A DNA stretch of 64,000 nt, taken from positions 124,001 to 188,000 of the forward strand of contig BTUI01000005.1 of NCBI GenBank assembly GCA_045863195.1, in the 5' to 3' direction. Both the position numbers and the translations under genes were made by a program. The first letter of the stretch is position 1, and each line of letters begins with the position of its first letter. This stretch comes from W-Chloroflexi-9 sp045863195. Its GTDB lineage: Bacteria > Chloroflexota > Dehalococcoidia > UBA2979. Positions 1 through 10,314 of the stretch are shown piece by piece. The notes under the pieces were generated by a model that saw only the letters and a program-made list of their open reading frames with translations, had not been told where the DNA came from and did no database searches.

Positions 1-1
1 G

Positions 2-223
2 CTGCTGGACGAGATCGCCGGCGACAACGGCTGGGTGAAGCAGTGGGACGTGTCCTACCGCGGCATGGACATTGCCCGCGAGCCGGTCACGATCTTCGGC
101 AAGGTCACCAAGAAGTACGAGCAGGGCGGTGAAGCCCTGGTCGACCTGGAGGTCGGCGTCCGCCGCAAGGACGGCTCCGTCTCCACGCCGGGCACCGGCA
201 CGGTCCGCCTCGCCAAGAAGTAG
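2..223 (+). CDS. MaoC-like / hotdog-fold dehydratase, C-terminal end (partial)
   Basis: The gene enters from the left edge in frame 2; only about 73 C-terminal residues are visible. The segment RYRGMDIAREPVTIFGKVTKKY followed by a strand-rich stretch ending TPGTGTVRLAKK resembles the last strands of MaoC-type (R)-hydratases and their FAS1-like N-domain relatives, which act on acyl-CoA thioesters. An internal GTG at 35 is very unlikely to be the true start because the frame is open upstream. Substrate cannot be inferred from this fragment. It converges on the nuo cluster and is closed by a strong hairpin at 266-295. Confidence 0.6.
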   Translation: MLDEIAGDNGWVKQWDVSYRGMDIAREPVTIFGKVTKKYEQGGEALVDLEVGVRRKDGSVSTPGTGTVRLAKK

Positions 224-265
224 TCACCGAGGGGGCCTGCCCCGACGCGACGACGAGACGACACG

Positions 266-295
266 AAGAAGCCCGGCCGCGAGGCCGGGCTTCTT
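266..295. terminator. bidirectional intrinsic terminator
   Basis: A perfect 13-bp stem (266-278 with 283-295) with a GCGA loop lies between the converging MaoC-like gene and nuoN. The AAGAAG/CTTCTT ends of the stem give a T-rich 3' arm on both strands, so it can stop transcription from either side. Confidence 0.8.
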
Positions 296-339
296 TGTGT
301 GTTCGTGTCCCCGGCCTCGGATGGCCGGGCCGCCCTCGA

Positions 340-1812
340 TCAGCCGGCGGCGAAGAGCGCCAGCGCCGCCTCGTGCGAGACGCGGTAGAGGGGCGTGCCC
401 CAGAAACCGAGCAGCACGACGGTGCCGAGGAGCAGGCCGGTGGTGATGTAGCCGGTCGCGGAGATCCGCCAGCGGGAAGCGTCGCCCTCCGGCTCGTAGA
501 GGTACATCTGCTTGATGACCATCAGGTAGTAGTAGAGCGAGACCGTGCTGGCCACGACACCGATGACCACCAGCCAGAGCAGGTCCGCCTCCACCACCGC
601 CTGGAAGAGGATGAACTTGGTGAAGAAGCCCACCAGCAGCGGCATGCCGGCGAGGGAGAAGAGGCCCGCGGTCAGCACCAGCGCCAGATAGGGGTTGGTC
701 TCCGCCAGGCCCTTCAGGTCGGCGATGCCTTCCTTACCGGTGCGGTTGTAGAAGTGGATGATCGCGGTGAACACGACGAGGTTCGTGGCGAGGTAGCCGC
801 CGAGGTGGACGAGCAGCGCGGAGGCCGTCTCGTTCGACATGCCGGCGACCGCCATCAGCATGTAGCCGACCTGGGCGATCGAGGAGTACGCGAGCAGGCG
901 CTTCAGGTTGCTCTGCTGCAGTGCGACCAGGTTACCGACGACCATGGTCAGCACGGCGAGCGTGGAGACGATCCACTGCCAGTGCTCCTGCACCGGGAGC
1001 AGCGGGCCGGCGAACCAGCGCATGATCAGCGCGAACGTGGCCGCCTTGGAGGTGGCGGAGAGGTAGGCCGTCACCGGGATCGGGGCGCCCTCGTACGCGT
1101 CCGGGGTCCACATGTGGAACGGGACGGCGGAGGCCTTGAATCCGAGGCCGCCGAGGATGAGCACCAGGCCCAGCACCAGCGCCATGTCCATGCTGCCGTC
1201 CGAGGCGGACAGTGCGGCGGAGATCTCCGCGTACTGCGTGGAGCCGGAGACGCCGTAGATGAGGCTCAGGCCGTACAGCAGCATCGCGGAGGCGACGCCA
1301 CCCAGGAGGACGTACTTCAGCGTCGCCTCGCCGGAGCGGGCGTCGTTGCGGGCGAGCGAGACGGCGACGTACAGCGAGAACGACAGCACCTCGACGGCCA
1401 GGTAGGCGGTGAGGAGGTCGCGGGCGGCCGCCATGTAGATCGCGCCGACGGTGGAGAGCAGCAGCAGGGCGTAGAACTCGCCGTGGTGGTTGACGTGCTT
1501 CTCGATGTACTCGTGCGAGCCGACGATGACCACGATGGTGGTGGCGATGAAGAGCACGCGGAAGAACGTGGTGAAGTTGTCCACCTGGATCAGGCGGGAG
1601 AACTCGTCTGTCTGGCCGGCGAAGGCGATGCTCGCGCCGAGGGCGCCGGCGAGGCCGGCGACGGCGAGGAGCGGCAGCGCCCGGTAGCCGACCTTGAACT
1701 CGGCCTTGAAGGCGTCCAGGAACAGGATCGCCACCGCCGTCAGGGCGATCACGATCTCCGGGAGCAGTAGCTCATATCGGAAGTTCAGCGCGTTGCCGAG
1801 CACGTCCGTCAC
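340..1812 (-). CDS. nuoN: NADH-quinone oxidoreductase subunit N
   Basis: 490-residue polytopic membrane protein, one of the three Mrp-antiporter-like proton-pumping subunits of complex I. The Proton_antipo_M core is evident, with the conserved Glu-bearing helix (TAYLAVEVLSFSLYV) and a Lys-bearing helix further on. It starts at GTG (1810-1812) with GGAGG just upstream. It is the last gene of the nuoA-N cluster and ends at the terminator at 266-295. Length matches the family (about 480-500 residues). Confidence 0.95.
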   Translation of the reverse strand: MTDVLGNALNFRYELLLPEIVIALTAVAILFLDAFKAEFKVGYRALPLLAVAGLAGALGASIAFAGQTDEFSRLIQVDNFTTFFRVLFIATTIVVIVGSHEYIEKHVNHHGEFYALLLLSTVGAIYMAAARDLLTAYLAVEVLSFSLYVAVSLARNDARSGEATLKYVLLGGVASAMLLYGLSLIYGVSGSTQYAEISAALSASDGSMDMALVLGLVLILGGLGFKASAVPFHMWTPDAYEGAPIPVTAYLSATSKAATFALIMRWFAGPLLPVQEHWQWIVSTLAVLTMVVGNLVALQQSNLKRLLAYSSIAQVGYMLMAVAGMSNETASALLVHLGGYLATNLVVFTAIIHFYNRTGKEGIADLKGLAETNPYLALVLTAGLFSLAGMPLLVGFFTKFILFQAVVEADLLWLVVIGVVASTVSLYYYLMVIKQMYLYEPEGDASRWRISATGYITTGLLLGTVVLLGFWGTPLYRVSHEAALALFAAG

Positions 1813-1848
1813 TGGTGGGTTCCTCCGGCTCTCTCGTCCGTCCGCGCG

Positions 1849-3339
1849 CTACAGGTAGACGCCGGCGATCTGGCTGATGGACGGGGCGATGCGGTCGATC
1901 CACGGCGACGGCCAGAGGCCGAGCGCGAGGATGGCCAGCGCCAGCACGGTGGCGCCGGCGCGCTCCGCCCAGGTGATCTCCTTCAGGCCGGTCCACTTCG
2001 GGTTCATCTCCCCGAAGAAGGACTGAGCGAGCATCCGCAGCAGGTAGGTGGCGGTGATGCCGGCGGTCAGCACGGCCAGGCCACCGATAATCGGGTACGC
2101 GCGGAAGGCGCCGATGAAGATGTGGACCTCGGCGACGAACCCGGAGAGGCCCGGCAGGCCGAGCGAGGCCATGGAGGCCAGGATGAAGAAGATGCTCCAG
2201 ATCGGCATCTGCTTGGCCATGCCGGAGAAGTTCGGGATGTCGCGGTTGTGCGACTGGTCGTACATGCCACCGATGAGCAGGAAGAAGAGGGCCGTCATCA
2301 GGCCGTGGGCGGTCATCTGCAGGACCGCGCCGCTCCAGCCAATCACGTTCACGGTGCCCAGGCCCAGGAAGACGTAGCCCATATGCGAGACGGAGGAGAA
2401 GCCCATCATCAGCTTCATGTCCGTCTGCTTCAGTGCCGAGGTCGCGCCGTACAGCGCGGCGACGATGCCGAGGACCACCAGCGCCGGGGCCCAGAACGCG
2501 CCGCCCTCCGGCATCATCTGGAAGCCCAGGCGCAGCACACCGAACGCGCCGACCTTCATCAGCACGCCCGCGTGGAGCATGGAGACCGCCGTGGGCGCGG
2601 AGGCGTGGCCGTCCGGCGACCAGGAGTGGAACGGGAACATGGCACCGAGCGCGCCACACCCGATGACGACGAGCGGGAAGAAGATCTTCTGGAACGTCTC
2701 GTCCTTGGAGGCGGCCATCAGCACTTCCATGTCGAAGGTGCCGGCGCCCACGTGGGTGTAGAGGGCGAAGATCGCCGCGAAGATGAAGATGGAGCCCGCC
2801 ATCAGCATCATCATCAGCTTCATCGCGCCGTATTCCTTGCGCGTGGAGCCCCAGATGGCGATGAGCTGGTACATCGGCAGCAGCGCGACCTCGTAGAAGA
2901 AGAACCAGAAGAAGAGGTCGAGCAGGACGAACACGCCGAACACGCCGGCCGTCACCAGGTACAGGAGGATGAAAAAGTCCTTCGTCCGGTACTGGACCTT
3001 CCAGGAGACCCACGTGCCGGGGACGATCACGATGCCGGTGAGGAGGACGAGGGAGGCGGTGATGCCGTCAATGCCGACCTTGATCTGGATGCCATCGGCG
3101 CCCAGGACGCCCATGTTCTCCATCCACGTGAAGGCCAGGACGCCCTGGAACTGCTGCCCCTCCGCGAAGGAGTAGGACGCGAACGTGTAGAGCGAGAGCG
3201 CGAACATCGCGAACGAGGAGAGGCCGGTGAGGCCCACGATCACCGCGCGCTCACGCGAGGGAACCAACAGCAGCAGTGCCGCCGTGCCCATGGGCACCAG
3301 CATCAATGCCAGCAGGACGTAGCCGTCAGATTCGGTCAT
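1849..3339 (-). CDS. nuoM: NADH-quinone oxidoreductase subunit M
   Basis: 496-residue integral membrane subunit of complex I, homologous to Na+/H+ antiporter subunits. Family landmarks are visible: the Glu in FFWFFFYEVALLPM, and the discontinuous-helix segment HSWSPDGHASAPTAVSMLHA followed by a Lys-containing helix. ATG start with GAGGGA upstream. It lies 36 bp upstream of nuoN and about 100 bp downstream of nuoL, the widest gap in the cluster. Confidence 0.95.
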   Translation of the reverse strand: MTESDGYVLLALMLVPMGTAALLLLVPSRERAVIVGLTGLSSFAMFALSLYTFASYSFAEGQQFQGVLAFTWMENMGVLGADGIQIKVGIDGITASLVLLTGIVIVPGTWVSWKVQYRTKDFFILLYLVTAGVFGVFVLLDLFFWFFFYEVALLPMYQLIAIWGSTRKEYGAMKLMMMLMAGSIFIFAAIFALYTHVGAGTFDMEVLMAASKDETFQKIFFPLVVIGCGALGAMFPFHSWSPDGHASAPTAVSMLHAGVLMKVGAFGVLRLGFQMMPEGGAFWAPALVVLGIVAALYGATSALKQTDMKLMMGFSSVSHMGYVFLGLGTVNVIGWSGAVLQMTAHGLMTALFFLLIGGMYDQSHNRDIPNFSGMAKQMPIWSIFFILASMASLGLPGLSGFVAEVHIFIGAFRAYPIIGGLAVLTAGITATYLLRMLAQSFFGEMNPKWTGLKEITWAERAGATVLALAILALGLWPSPWIDRIAPSISQIAGVYL

Positions 3340-3443
3340 CGGTCCCTCACGTCCCCATCTGTCTTCACGCCCGCCAGCGGCGCGCCCCCGAAGGAGGACG
3401 CGCCGAGGCGTCAGTCACCCAATTGCCCTCGCCGGCTGCGGGG

Positions 3444-5354
3444 TTAGCCGCGGCCGACGGCGACCACAGCCAGCACCACCACGCCCACGGCCATGCCGAG
3501 CGCGTAGTTGGGGATGCGGCCGGTCTGCAGGAACTTCAGCCGATACCCGAGGTAGGAGACGGTCTGAGCGCCGCCGTCCACGCCGGTCTCGTTGACGATC
3601 CGCTTGTCGAACCAGGCAACCACGGAACCGGCGCCCAGGATGACGCGGTTGATGATGGCCTGGTACAGGTCGTCCATGTAGTAGCGGTTGACCAGCAGCG
3701 CGTGCAGGTCCGGCGCCCACGCGCGCGCCTGCACGGCCCGCTTCGCGTCGCCCTTCCAGTACGCCACGCCGATGCCGATGCCGGCGAGCGCGGTCAGCGT
3801 GGCCACGCCGGCGAAGGCGTAGTCCAGCTCCGTGAAGTGGTGCGGGTGGTCGATGTACACGAGCGCGCCGATGCCGCCCGCGAAGCCCAGCGCCTCGCCC
3901 ACCTGGTCGTACACGAAGAAGCCTGCCACCGTCGCCAGCCCGGCGAGGATGATGAGCGGCGCGGCCATGGCCGGGCCGGACTCGTGCGCGTGGTCGTACG
4001 CGTGGTGGTCCTTCGGCTCGCCGAAGAAGGTGAGCAGCACCAGGCGCGTGGAGTAAATCGCGGTCAGCAGGGCGGTGCCGGCGAGCAGCACGTACGGGAT
4101 CACCCCGCCGTCCGCCTTCACGTAGTGCAGGATCTCGTCCTTCGAGAAGAAGCCCGCGAAGACCGGGATCCCGGCGAGCGCGAGGCTGCCGATGATGAAC
4201 GTCACCGTGGTGATCGGGAGCTTCTTGCGGAGGCCACCCAGGCCGCTGACCTCCTGCTGGTGGGTCGCGTGGATCACGGACCCGGAGCCCAGGAAGAGGA
4301 GCGCCTTGAAGAAGGCGTGCGTGAACAGGTGGAACATCGCCGCGCCCACGGCGCCCACACCCAGCGCGACGAACATGAAGCCGAGCTGCGACACCGTGGA
4401 GTACGCCAGCACGCGCTTGATGTCGGTCGCCACGAGGCCCATGGAGGCCGCCATGATGGCGGTGATCAGGCCGGTGTAGAGGATGACGTCACGGGCGACC
4501 AGGATCTCCGCGTAGACCGGGGAGAAGCGGGCGACCAGGTAGACGCCGGCCACGACCATCGTCGCGGCGTGGATCAGGGCGGAGACCGGGGTCGGGCCCT
4601 CCATGGCGTCCGGCAGCCAGACGTGCAGCGGGAACTGCGCCGACTTGCCGACCGCGCCGCCGAAGAGGAACAGCATGGCGATGGTCAGGTACTGCTCGCC
4701 GATCTGGCCGGAGGTGGCCGCGGCGATGATCTCCTGGATGTCGAACGAACCGGTCGCCCGCCAGAGCAGGATGATGCCGATGAGGAGGCCCACGTCACCG
4801 ACGCGGGTGGTGATGAACGCCTTCTTGGCGGCCTCGGCGGCGGACTGGCGCTCCCAGTAGAAGCCGATGAGGAGGTAGGAGGCGAGGCCCACGCCCTCCC
4901 ACGCGAGGTAGAGCTGGATGAGGTTGCCGGAGACGACCAGCGTGAGCATGGCCGCAACGAACAGGGAGAGGACCGCGAAGTACCAGCCGTAGCGGACCTC
5001 GCCGTGCATGTAGCCGGTGGAGTAGACCATCACCATGAGGGCGACGATGGTCACGACCGGGAGCATGACCATGGTGATCGCGTCCACGTAGGTGGAGAAC
5101 TCGATCACGAAGAAGCCCTGGCCGATGTTGATCCAGTCGAACGCGAACACGTTCGAGCCCTGCGGGTCGAAGTGGCCGTCGTGGAAGGCGCCCTGGAAGT
5201 CCACCAGGATGACGAACACGAGCCCGACCACCGCGGCCATGCCGAGGATCGCGAGGAAGTCGCCCCGTGGTGGCATCAGCGCGTTGAAGAGCGCGATCAC
5301 GACAAAGAGGACGGCCGGAATGGCCGGCAGTACCCAGGCCTGCTCCATGCCCAT
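3444..5354 (-). CDS. nuoL: NADH-quinone oxidoreductase subunit L
   Basis: 636-residue distal proton-pumping subunit of complex I. It carries the AWEGVGLASYLLIGFYW helix with the key Glu, the PLHVWLPDAMEGPTPVSAL segment and a long C-terminal part expected to form the lateral helix along the membrane arm. The first ATG (5352-5354) has GGGAGG about 9 bases upstream; a second ATG two codons later is the alternative start. Confidence 0.95.
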   Translation of the reverse strand: MGMEQAWVLPAIPAVLFVVIALFNALMPPRGDFLAILGMAAVVGLVFVILVDFQGAFHDGHFDPQGSNVFAFDWINIGQGFFVIEFSTYVDAITMVMLPVVTIVALMVMVYSTGYMHGEVRYGWYFAVLSLFVAAMLTLVVSGNLIQLYLAWEGVGLASYLLIGFYWERQSAAEAAKKAFITTRVGDVGLLIGIILLWRATGSFDIQEIIAAATSGQIGEQYLTIAMLFLFGGAVGKSAQFPLHVWLPDAMEGPTPVSALIHAATMVVAGVYLVARFSPVYAEILVARDVILYTGLITAIMAASMGLVATDIKRVLAYSTVSQLGFMFVALGVGAVGAAMFHLFTHAFFKALLFLGSGSVIHATHQQEVSGLGGLRKKLPITTVTFIIGSLALAGIPVFAGFFSKDEILHYVKADGGVIPYVLLAGTALLTAIYSTRLVLLTFFGEPKDHHAYDHAHESGPAMAAPLIILAGLATVAGFFVYDQVGEALGFAGGIGALVYIDHPHHFTELDYAFAGVATLTALAGIGIGVAYWKGDAKRAVQARAWAPDLHALLVNRYYMDDLYQAIINRVILGAGSVVAWFDKRIVNETGVDGGAQTVSYLGYRLKFLQTGRIPNYALGMAVGVVVLAVVAVGRG

Positions 5355-5410
5355 GCGGGCCTACCTCCCCCTGCAGCCAGCCGAGGCGCGGCGAACCTGC
5401 CGCGCGGCCA

Positions 5411-5719
5411 CTACCACTTGAGGCTGTTCGCCTCGTCGACGTTGGCGGTGCGGCGCTCGCGGAAGAGCCGGAGCACCACACCCAGCGCCAGGCCCACCTC
5501 GGCCGCGGCGACGGTGATCACGAACAGTGCAAAGACCAGACCGCTGAAGGCGTCGTGGTCCATGTAGGTGGCGAAGGCGATGAAGTTGATCGCCACGCCG
5601 GCCAGCATGAGTTCCACGGACATCAGGATCAGGATGGCGCTGCGGCGCGCGAGCACACCGTAGAAGCCAATGGCGAACAACAGCGCGGACAGGATCAGGA
5701 AGTTCTCCAGCGGGATCAC
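5411..5719 (-). CDS. nuoK: NADH-quinone oxidoreductase subunit K
   Basis: 102-residue three-helix membrane subunit of complex I (MrpC-like), containing the conserved acidic residue in SVELMLAGVAINFIAF. The GTG start shares four bases with the nuoJ stop (GTGA), so the two are likely translationally coupled. Usual family length is about 100 residues. Confidence 0.95.
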   Translation of the reverse strand: MIPLENFLILSALLFAIGFYGVLARRSAILILMSVELMLAGVAINFIAFATYMDHDAFSGLVFALFVITVAAAEVGLALGVVLRLFRERRTANVDEANSLKW

Positions 5720-6348
5720 GCGCGGCCCTCCTGGCTCTCCGCCTCGGCGCGCCGGGCGTTCACAAAGGCACCGGTGAGGGCGATGTCCAGCAGGATCGCC
5801 ACGATGATCACCGGGACGCTGAAGTCACGGAAGATGCGCGCGCCGAAGTCCACGAAGGGGACCACGTTCGCCGTGGGGTCGCCCCACTGGGCGTCCAGCA
5901 GCGCGGCGATGAAGACGCCGCCGATGAGCGCGGCGACACCGAAGGCGAACGGCTTCTGGGAGCCGTCCGTCACGATCGGGTCGTCCGCCGCGTTAGTCAT
6001 CATGAGCGCGAAGAGCAGCAGGATGATCACGCCGCCGCCGTACACCAGCACCTGCACGAGGGCGATGAACTCGCTGAGCAGGAGCAGGTAGATCGCGGCG
6101 ACACCCAGCAGGGTGGCGATGAGCGAGAGCGCGGCGTGGACGATGTTCCGCATCAGCACGGCGCCCAGCGCGCCGGCCACAATGACCGCGGAGGCCATGT
6201 AGAAGGTCATCTCCGCGGCGGAAATGGTGCCCGCGAAGGTGAGGACGATGAGCACCAGCGCCACCGGTGCCGCGCCGAGCGCGAACACGGTGCCGCCAGC
6301 GACGATGGTGCGGTCGAACTGCGACGGGAGCGGAAGTCGGTCGAACAC
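5716..6348 (-). CDS. nuoJ: NADH-quinone oxidoreductase subunit J
   Basis: 210-residue membrane subunit with five predicted helices, including the conserved VLVYGGGVIILLLFALMM helix. It starts at GTG (6346-6348), 61 bp after nuoI, and overlaps nuoK by four bases. The N-terminus is slightly longer than in many homologues. Confidence 0.93.
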   Translation of the reverse strand: MFDRLPLPSQFDRTIVAGGTVFALGAAPVALVLIVLTFAGTISAAEMTFYMASAVIVAGALGAVLMRNIVHAALSLIATLLGVAAIYLLLLSEFIALVQVLVYGGGVIILLLFALMMTNAADDPIVTDGSQKPFAFGVAALIGGVFIAALLDAQWGDPTANVVPFVDFGARIFRDFSVPVIIVAILLDIALTGAFVNARRAEAESQEGRA

Positions 6349-6409
6349 GCGCTGATCCTCGATCGGTCAGCCGGGACGGGCGGATGCCCGCACGCCGGCT
6401 GCGTCCTGG

Positions 6410-6897
<488 letters not shown>

Positions 6898-6898
<1 letters not shown>

Positions 6899-8022
6899 CA
6901 GGCGGCCTTACCTTCCAGGACCACCGGGCGCGCCGGGATGGAGCGCGGGCGGTTCGCGGCGCGGCCCGTGATCGTCACCAGCGCCACGACCCCGAAGAGG
7001 CCGACCACGCCGAGGATGACCTCTGACCAGCCGTACACGAGCACGAGCCCGTTCACGAGGATCTGCGCCAGCACCAGCGGGAGCAGGATCTTCCAGGAGT
7101 AGCCCATCAGCTGGTCGATGCGGAGACGCGGCAGCGAGGCGCGAATCCAGAAGACCACGAAGATGAGGAGGCCGGCCTTCGCGCTGACCAGCACCAGCTG
7201 CCAGCCGAGGCCCAGCTCTTCGCCGAGCGGCCACGCGTAGCCGCCGAGGAACACCGCGGAGCCCAGCAGCGCCATGATGAACAGGCCGGCGTACTCCGCC
7301 AGCATGAACATGGACCAGCGCATGCCGGAGTACTCCACGAACGGGCCACCGACGACCTCGGACTCACCGACCGGGATGTCGAAGGGGGCGCGGTTGAGTT
7401 CCGCGAGGGCGGCGATGAAGAAGATGGCGAAGGCCATCGGCTGCCAGACGATGTAGGGGACGGAGCCCTGCTGGCGGACGATCTCGTCCACGTTCAGCGT
7501 GCCCGCGAGCATCGCGACCGACAGGAGCGAGAGGACGAGCGGGAGCTCGTAGGAGATCGACTGGGCGGCGGCGCGGAGGCCACCGATCATCGCGTAGCGG
7601 TTGTCGGAGCCCCAGCCGGCCATCACCCAGCCGACGATGTTCACGGAGGAGATGGCGACGAAGTAGAGGAGACCGAGTTCGAGGATCTTGATGTTCCAGC
7701 CGGCCAGGAACGGCACGGCGATGAACCCCATGAAGATGGGGATGAAGACCAGGAACGGGGCGAGCTCGAACGTCCACGGGTCGGCGTTCTTCGGCCGGAG
7801 GTCTTCCTTGCCGATCAGTTTGACCGCGTCCGCGACGGACTGCAGGAGGCCGAACGGGCCCGTCTTCTGAGGGCCGATGCGCTGCTGGAAGCGGCCGAGC
7901 AGGCGGCGCTCCGCCCAGATCAGCCCCATCACGACCACCGTCATGACCAGGACGATGATCTGGAGCCGGATCGCGGCATCCGCCCAGACGTTGATCTCGA
8001 GGCCGAACAGGTCAGTGTTCAC
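6898..8022 (-). CDS. nuoH: NADH-quinone oxidoreductase subunit H
   Basis: 374-residue membrane subunit that anchors the hydrophilic arm and forms part of the quinone tunnel. The acid-rich loop AELNRAPFDIPVGESEVVGG is fully conserved. It starts at GTG directly on the nuoD stop (TAGTG) and ends on the nuoI start. C-terminal residues extend a little beyond the usual end. Confidence 0.95.
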
Positions 8023-9149
8023 TAGCGGTCGACCTCACTCAGCACGATGTCGATCGAGCCCAGCACCAGGATCGCGTCTGCGACGTACTGGCCCACGGAC
8101 ATCTGCTTCAGGGCCTGGAGGTTGGACAGGCAGGCGCTGCGGACCTTCAGGCGGTACGGGCGGTTGCCACCGTTGCTCACCAGGTAGACGCCGTACTCGC
8201 CGCGCGGCGCCTCGGTGCGGACGTAGACCTCGCCGGGGGGCGTGCGGAGCATGCGCGGCATCTTCTCCGGCATGATCGGGCCGGTGTCCGGCATCTTGGC
8301 GAGGCACTGCTCGATGATCTTCACGGACTCGCGCATCTCCTGCAGACGGCAGAAGTAGCGCTCGAACACGTCGCCGTGCTGGCCGACGATCACCTTGAAG
8401 TCGATCTCGTTGTACTTCAGGTACGGCTCGTCCTTGCGGACGTCCAGCGCCACGCCGGAGGCGCGGAGCGACGGGCCGCTCATGCCGTAGTCGATCGCGT
8501 CCTCAGCGGAGATGTAGCCGACGCCCTTGGTGCGGGCGACGAAGATCTCGTTCTCCGTGAAGAGGCCGTCGAAGTCCTTGATGCCCTGCTCCACCGACTT
8601 CAGGACCTCGCGCACGCGCGCCTTGAAGTTCGTGGTCACGTCCCAGGCGAGGCCGCCGGGGCGGAAGTAGGCGTACATCATGCGGTCGCCGGAGATCTCC
8701 TCGAAGAGGTCGATGATCCCCTCGCGCTCGCGCCAGCCGTAGATGAACGGGGTGCCCATGACGCCGGTGTCCACACCGAAGGCGCCCATGAACATGAAGT
8801 GGCTGGAGAGACGGTTGAGTTCGCAGAGGATCATGCGGATCCACTGCGCGCGCTCCGGCACCTCGAGGCCGGCGAGGGCCTCGACCGCCATGACGTAGGA
8901 GAGCTCGGCGTTGAAGGCGGCCAGGTACTCCGTGCGGTCCATGAAGCCGATGCCCTGGCGGTAGTCCATCGTCTCGCACAGCTTCTCGGCCCCGCGGTGC
9001 AGGTAGCCGATGTACGGGACGACGTCCTTCACCAGTTCGCCATCGATCTCCAGCACCATGCGGAAGACGCCGTGCGTGGAGGGGTGCTGCGGACCCACGT
9101 TGATGAGCAGGTCCTGCGTGTCGAATTCGCGAGCGCGCTCGACGACCAT
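8022..9149 (-). CDS. nuoD: NADH-quinone oxidoreductase subunit D (49 kDa)
   Basis: 375-residue peripheral subunit lining the quinone-reduction site, related to the large subunit of [NiFe] hydrogenases. Signature stretches include GPQHPSTHGVFR near residue 20, LCETMDYRQGIGFMDRTEY and the C-terminal end DIVLSEVDR. ATG overlaps the nuoC TAA by one base. It is a separate protein, not fused to NuoC. Confidence 0.96.
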   Translation of the reverse strand: MVVERAREFDTQDLLINVGPQHPSTHGVFRMVLEIDGELVKDVVPYIGYLHRGAEKLCETMDYRQGIGFMDRTEYLAAFNAELSYVMAVEALAGLEVPERAQWIRMILCELNRLSSHFMFMGAFGVDTGVMGTPFIYGWREREGIIDLFEEISGDRMMYAYFRPGGLAWDVTTNFKARVREVLKSVEQGIKDFDGLFTENEIFVARTKGVGYISAEDAIDYGMSGPSLRASGVALDVRKDEPYLKYNEIDFKVIVGQHGDVFERYFCRLQEMRESVKIIEQCLAKMPDTGPIMPEKMPRMLRTPPGEVYVRTEAPRGEYGVYLVSNGGNRPYRLKVRSACLSNLQALKQMSVGQYVADAILVLGSIDIVLSEVDR

Positions 9150-9685
9150 TACGCGCCCTCCTCCGGGTAGCCCATGCCCTCGCCCTGCAGGACCTCGATC
9201 TCCGCGAGCGGGTGAGACTTCAGCAGCGGGTGGACGTCCGTCATGTCTTCCGGCATGAGCAGCGTGCGCGGGTCCGGGTGGCCGGTGAAGGTCACGCCGA
9301 ACATCTCCGCGGTCTCGCGCTCCAGCCAGTTCGCGGCACGCCAGACGGTGGTGGCCGTGGCCACCTTCAGGTCGTCCAGCGGCAGCGTGGTCTTCACGGT
9401 CAGGTTGTGCTTCTTCTCCGTGGAGAAGAGGTGGTAGACGACCTCGATGCCGTCCGCCTCACGGTCGATAGCGGTGAGGCTGCGGAGGTAGTCAAAGCGC
9501 AGCGCGGCGTCCGCCTTCAGGCGGCCGAGCGCGCGGACGACCTCGTCGCGCGGGATGTGGACGATGAGGTCGAGCAGGCCGCGCTCCGGGCGCACGGTGA
9601 CGCCGGAGAGGGCACGGTCAACCTCGGCCCAGATGGTGCCGGAGAGGTCGTTCGCAGCGGGCTGCGTGGCTTCTTCGGTGGTCAT
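9149..9685 (-). CDS. nuoC: NADH-quinone oxidoreductase subunit C (30 kDa)
   Basis: 178-residue peripheral subunit. The family core is plain: RFDYLRSLTAIDR, then WLERETAEMFGVTFTGHPDPRTLLMPE. The ATG at 9683-9685 overlaps the nuoB stop (ATGA), which decides the start; the reading frame stays open upstream but that stretch only shadows nuoB. Confidence 0.94.
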   Translation of the reverse strand: MTTEEATQPAANDLSGTIWAEVDRALSGVTVRPERGLLDLIVHIPRDEVVRALGRLKADAALRFDYLRSLTAIDREADGIEVVYHLFSTEKKHNLTVKTTLPLDDLKVATATTVWRAANWLERETAEMFGVTFTGHPDPRTLLMPEDMTDVHPLLKSHPLAEIEVLQGEGMGYPEEGA

Positions 9686-10314
9686 CGGCCGGCGCTCCCA
9701 CGCTCTTCCATGATCATGTCCTGGAGCGAGAGCAGGGAGTCGATGAGCGCTTCCGGGCGCGGCGGGCAGCCCGGGACATACACGTCCACCGGGATGATCT
9801 TGTCCACGCCCTGCAGCACGCGGTCGTAGCGGGTGTAGGGGCCACCGTTGGTGGCGCAGGCACCCATGGAGATGACCCACTTGGGGTTCGGCATCTGCTC
9901 GTAGAGCAGCTTCACGGCCGGGGCCATCTTCTTGGTCACGGTGCCGGCCACGATCATCACGTCCGACTGACGCGGAGACGGCCACGGCACGATGCCGAAG
10001 CGGTCCAGGTCGTAGTGCGACATGAACGTGGCGATCATTTCGATGGCGCAGCACGCCAGGCCGAACGTCATCGGCCAGAGCGAGGACTTGCGACCGGCGG
10101 CCAGCAACAGATCCAGCGGGGCCTGCATGACGCCGGGGAGCACCTGCTTGTAGAGCGCCTTGCCGGGGCGGAGCTCCACCGGGACCAGGCGTGGGGCCTC
10201 GTTCGGGTGCTCGCCCGGGATGACCGGGAGCGGGATCTCCGCCGGCTCCGGCGTGACGGCCGGGGCGGTGGTGGGAGCGTCCGGGGTGGTGACCAGTCCG
10301 GGGGTTACCGCCAC
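9682..10314 (-). CDS. nuoB: NADH-quinone oxidoreductase subunit B, [4Fe-4S] N2
   Basis: 210-residue peripheral subunit holding the terminal N2 cluster. Ligand cysteines are visible as the C88-C89 pair (GLACCAIEM), in GACATNGG and in VPGCPPRPEA. The start is taken as GTG (10312-10314), preceded by GAAGGGAG and overlapping nuoA by 10 bases. The first 50 or so residues are a proline/threonine-rich extension ahead of the conserved core, unusual for NuoB; an internal start would remove it, but I see no better one. Confidence 0.93.
   Translation of the reverse strand: MAVTPGLVTTPDAPTTAPAVTPEPAEIPLPVIPGEHPNEAPRLVPVELRPGKALYKQVLPGVMQAPLDLLLAAGRKSSLWPMTFGLACCAIEMIATFMSHYDLDRFGIVPWPSPRQSDVMIVAGTVTKKMAPAVKLLYEQMPNPKWVISMGACATNGGPYTRYDRVLQGVDKIIPVDVYVPGCPPRPEALIDSLLSLQDMIMEERGSAGR

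Noticed and set aside
295..1770. Long open frame on the plus strand opposite nuoN (and similar ones opposite other genes)
   Set aside because: Composition is the Arg/Gly/His-rich antisense shadow of a real gene, with no RBS or family match.
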